DNA of 6,554 nt, taken from Pseudomonadota bacterium. Lineage in GTDB: Bacteria > Pseudomonadota > Alphaproteobacteria > Azospirillales > Azospirillaceae. Where the stretch lies: positions 1 to 6,554 of the forward strand of contig JAEYOB010000170.1 in NCBI GenBank assembly GCA_023412175.1. Direction: 5' to 3'. Within the stretch, counting starts at the first letter, position 1. Every line of letters begins with the position of its first letter. Shown in pieces: positions 6,099 to 6,554 of the stretch. The position numbers and the translations under genes were made by a program. The notes beneath the pieces are model-generated. The model was given only the letters and a program-made list of their open reading frames with translations. It was not told the DNA's origin and searched no databases.

Positions 6099-6106
6099 AG
6101 TACCCC

Positions 6107-6328
6107 CTATTTCTCGTAGGCGCTCATTGTCACCAGCGCCTGTGCCAGCTTGAAGAACTTGTTGCTGGCCATGTCCTCTATGGTGCGGATGCCGAAAGCG
6201 GCCTTCAAGGCTTCAGCGTCCTTCTCCGAAACGCCCTGAAGCGCCGACGGCGGGAGCTTCAAGACGTCACGGAAGGGCTTGTTTTCGTGTGCCTTGTCGA
6301 GAACCTCCCCAAGAACGATGTTGCTCAT
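6107..6328 (-). CDS. Small helix-hairpin-helix-like protein, 73 aa
   Basis: This is a small, soluble protein without signal peptide, membrane segment or cysteine. An N-terminal helix (about residues 3-24) leads into LPPSALQGVSEKDAEALKAAFGI. TIEDMA at 49-54 and an NKFFKLAQAL helix at 56-65 follow. The pattern LQGVS-x2-DA-x2-L-x3-FGI-x-TI-x-DMA resembles helix-hairpin-helix units that bind DNA or mediate protein contacts. I recall similar short proteins annotated as hypothetical, but cannot name the family. The ATG (6326-6328) is preceded by GGGGAG nine bases upstream. It is a stand-alone gene, with more than 500 bases separating it from the glycosyltransferase gene. A role as a short regulatory or nucleoid-associated protein is possible. 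Its link to the glycosyltransferases is unproven. Confidence 0.75.
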   Translation of the reverse strand: MSNIVLGEVLDKAHENKPFRDVLKLPPSALQGVSEKDAEALKAAFGIRTIEDMASNKFFKLAQALVTMSAYEK

Positions 6329-6354
6329 GACCGGTTACTCCCCTTTGCGTTGGA

Positions 6355-6417
6355 GTGCAGACGCATGTCTACGGCGGGCATTCATGCAAGCCGCGGGAAT
6401 TGATGTGCAGTTGCATG
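6355..6417. repeat. Short repeated motif upstream of the 73-aa gene
   Basis: GTGCAGACGCATG (6355-6367) recurs as GTGCAGTTGCATG (6405-6417), exactly 50 bases apart. CATGCAA at 6383-6389 is the inverted complement of TTGCATG at 6411-6417. The set lies in the presumed promoter region of the 73-residue gene. It could be an operator with sites on the same helix face, or chance similarity in a short stretch. Confidence 0.35.
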
Positions 6418-6554
6418 GGGGAGTGAGCAACCCTCGCCTCTAGTATGGTTCCGCGCAAATCAGCACAGGCCGCGCCCATCGGCATCGCCCCGGCGGCGGC
6501 GTCCGCATCGGGGCGGGCAGGGGCGCGGCTGCTCCGGTCAAAGGCTGGTCAGAT

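Larger units (their letters stand above)
5601..6106. other. Non-coding stretch between glycosyltransferase and 73-aa gene
   Basis: No convincing protein gene is visible in these roughly 500 bases. The part nearest the glycosyltransferase (5601-5830) is GC-rich and contains one hairpin (5742-5767). A clearly AT-rich island follows (about 5835-5970), likely to hold the promoter of the glycosyltransferase transcript, and it includes a Fur-box-like palindrome. The last part (5970-6098) is GC-rich again and holds three strong stem-loops. Short open frames exist but have no family features. Confidence 0.6.

Noticed and set aside
5980..6153. Open frame of 57 codons on the plus strand starting ATG GTT TCC, with AAGG six bases upstream
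   Set aside because: Its start lies inside the strong hairpin 5970-6003, it overlaps the end of the 73-residue gene, and the translation shows no family features.
6445..6554. Plus-strand frame starting ATG GTT CCG, open to the window edge
   Set aside because: Only 36 codons are visible, the sequence is Ala/Gly/Arg-rich as expected for any GC-rich DNA, and there is no clear ribosome binding site or recognisable motif.

Overview
The window is GC-rich and looks like alphaproteobacterial chromosomal DNA. The truncated GyrB C-terminus, the IS630-type transposases and the GC-rich codon use suggest a Rhodospirillales/Azospirillum-like organism. That assignment is an inference from protein resemblance, not from a database search.

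Layout: (1) Bases 2-376 (+) encode the C-terminal end of DNA gyrase subunit B. (2) Bases 377-1016 are an insertion graveyard. A decayed, twice-frameshifted IS630 transposase tail directly abuts the gyrB stop codon. It is followed by the 3' end of a LysR-type regulator on the minus strand and a perfect 12-bp inverted repeat. (3) Bases 1017-2229 are a complete-looking 1213-bp IS630-family insertion sequence, with terminal inverted repeats and flanking TA dinucleotides. Its transposase is split into two frames joined at an A6G run, which is either programmed -1 frameshifting or a disabling mutation. (4) Bases 2265-4619 (-) encode the most unusual gene here, a 784-residue protein that fuses a radical SAM enzyme with an auxiliary cysteine cluster to a family 2 glycosyltransferase and a helical tail. 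(5) Bases 4810-5589 (-) encode a stand-alone family 2 glycosyltransferase in the same orientation. (6) Bases 5590-6106 hold no convincing gene. They contain an AT-rich island with a Fur-box-like palindrome and several hairpins, two of which are mutually exclusive. (7) Bases 6107-6328 (-) encode a 73-residue protein with a helix-hairpin-helix-like core, preceded by a GC-rich non-coding stretch with short repeats.

The two glycosyltransferase genes probably form one functional module for building or modifying a surface glycan or glycoprotein. The radical SAM half would chemically alter either the sugar or the acceptor. The substrate cannot be read from this sequence. All minus-strand genes converge on gyrB, and the insertion debris lies in that convergent gap, where insertions are least harmful. 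No CRISPR array, tRNA or rRNA gene was seen.
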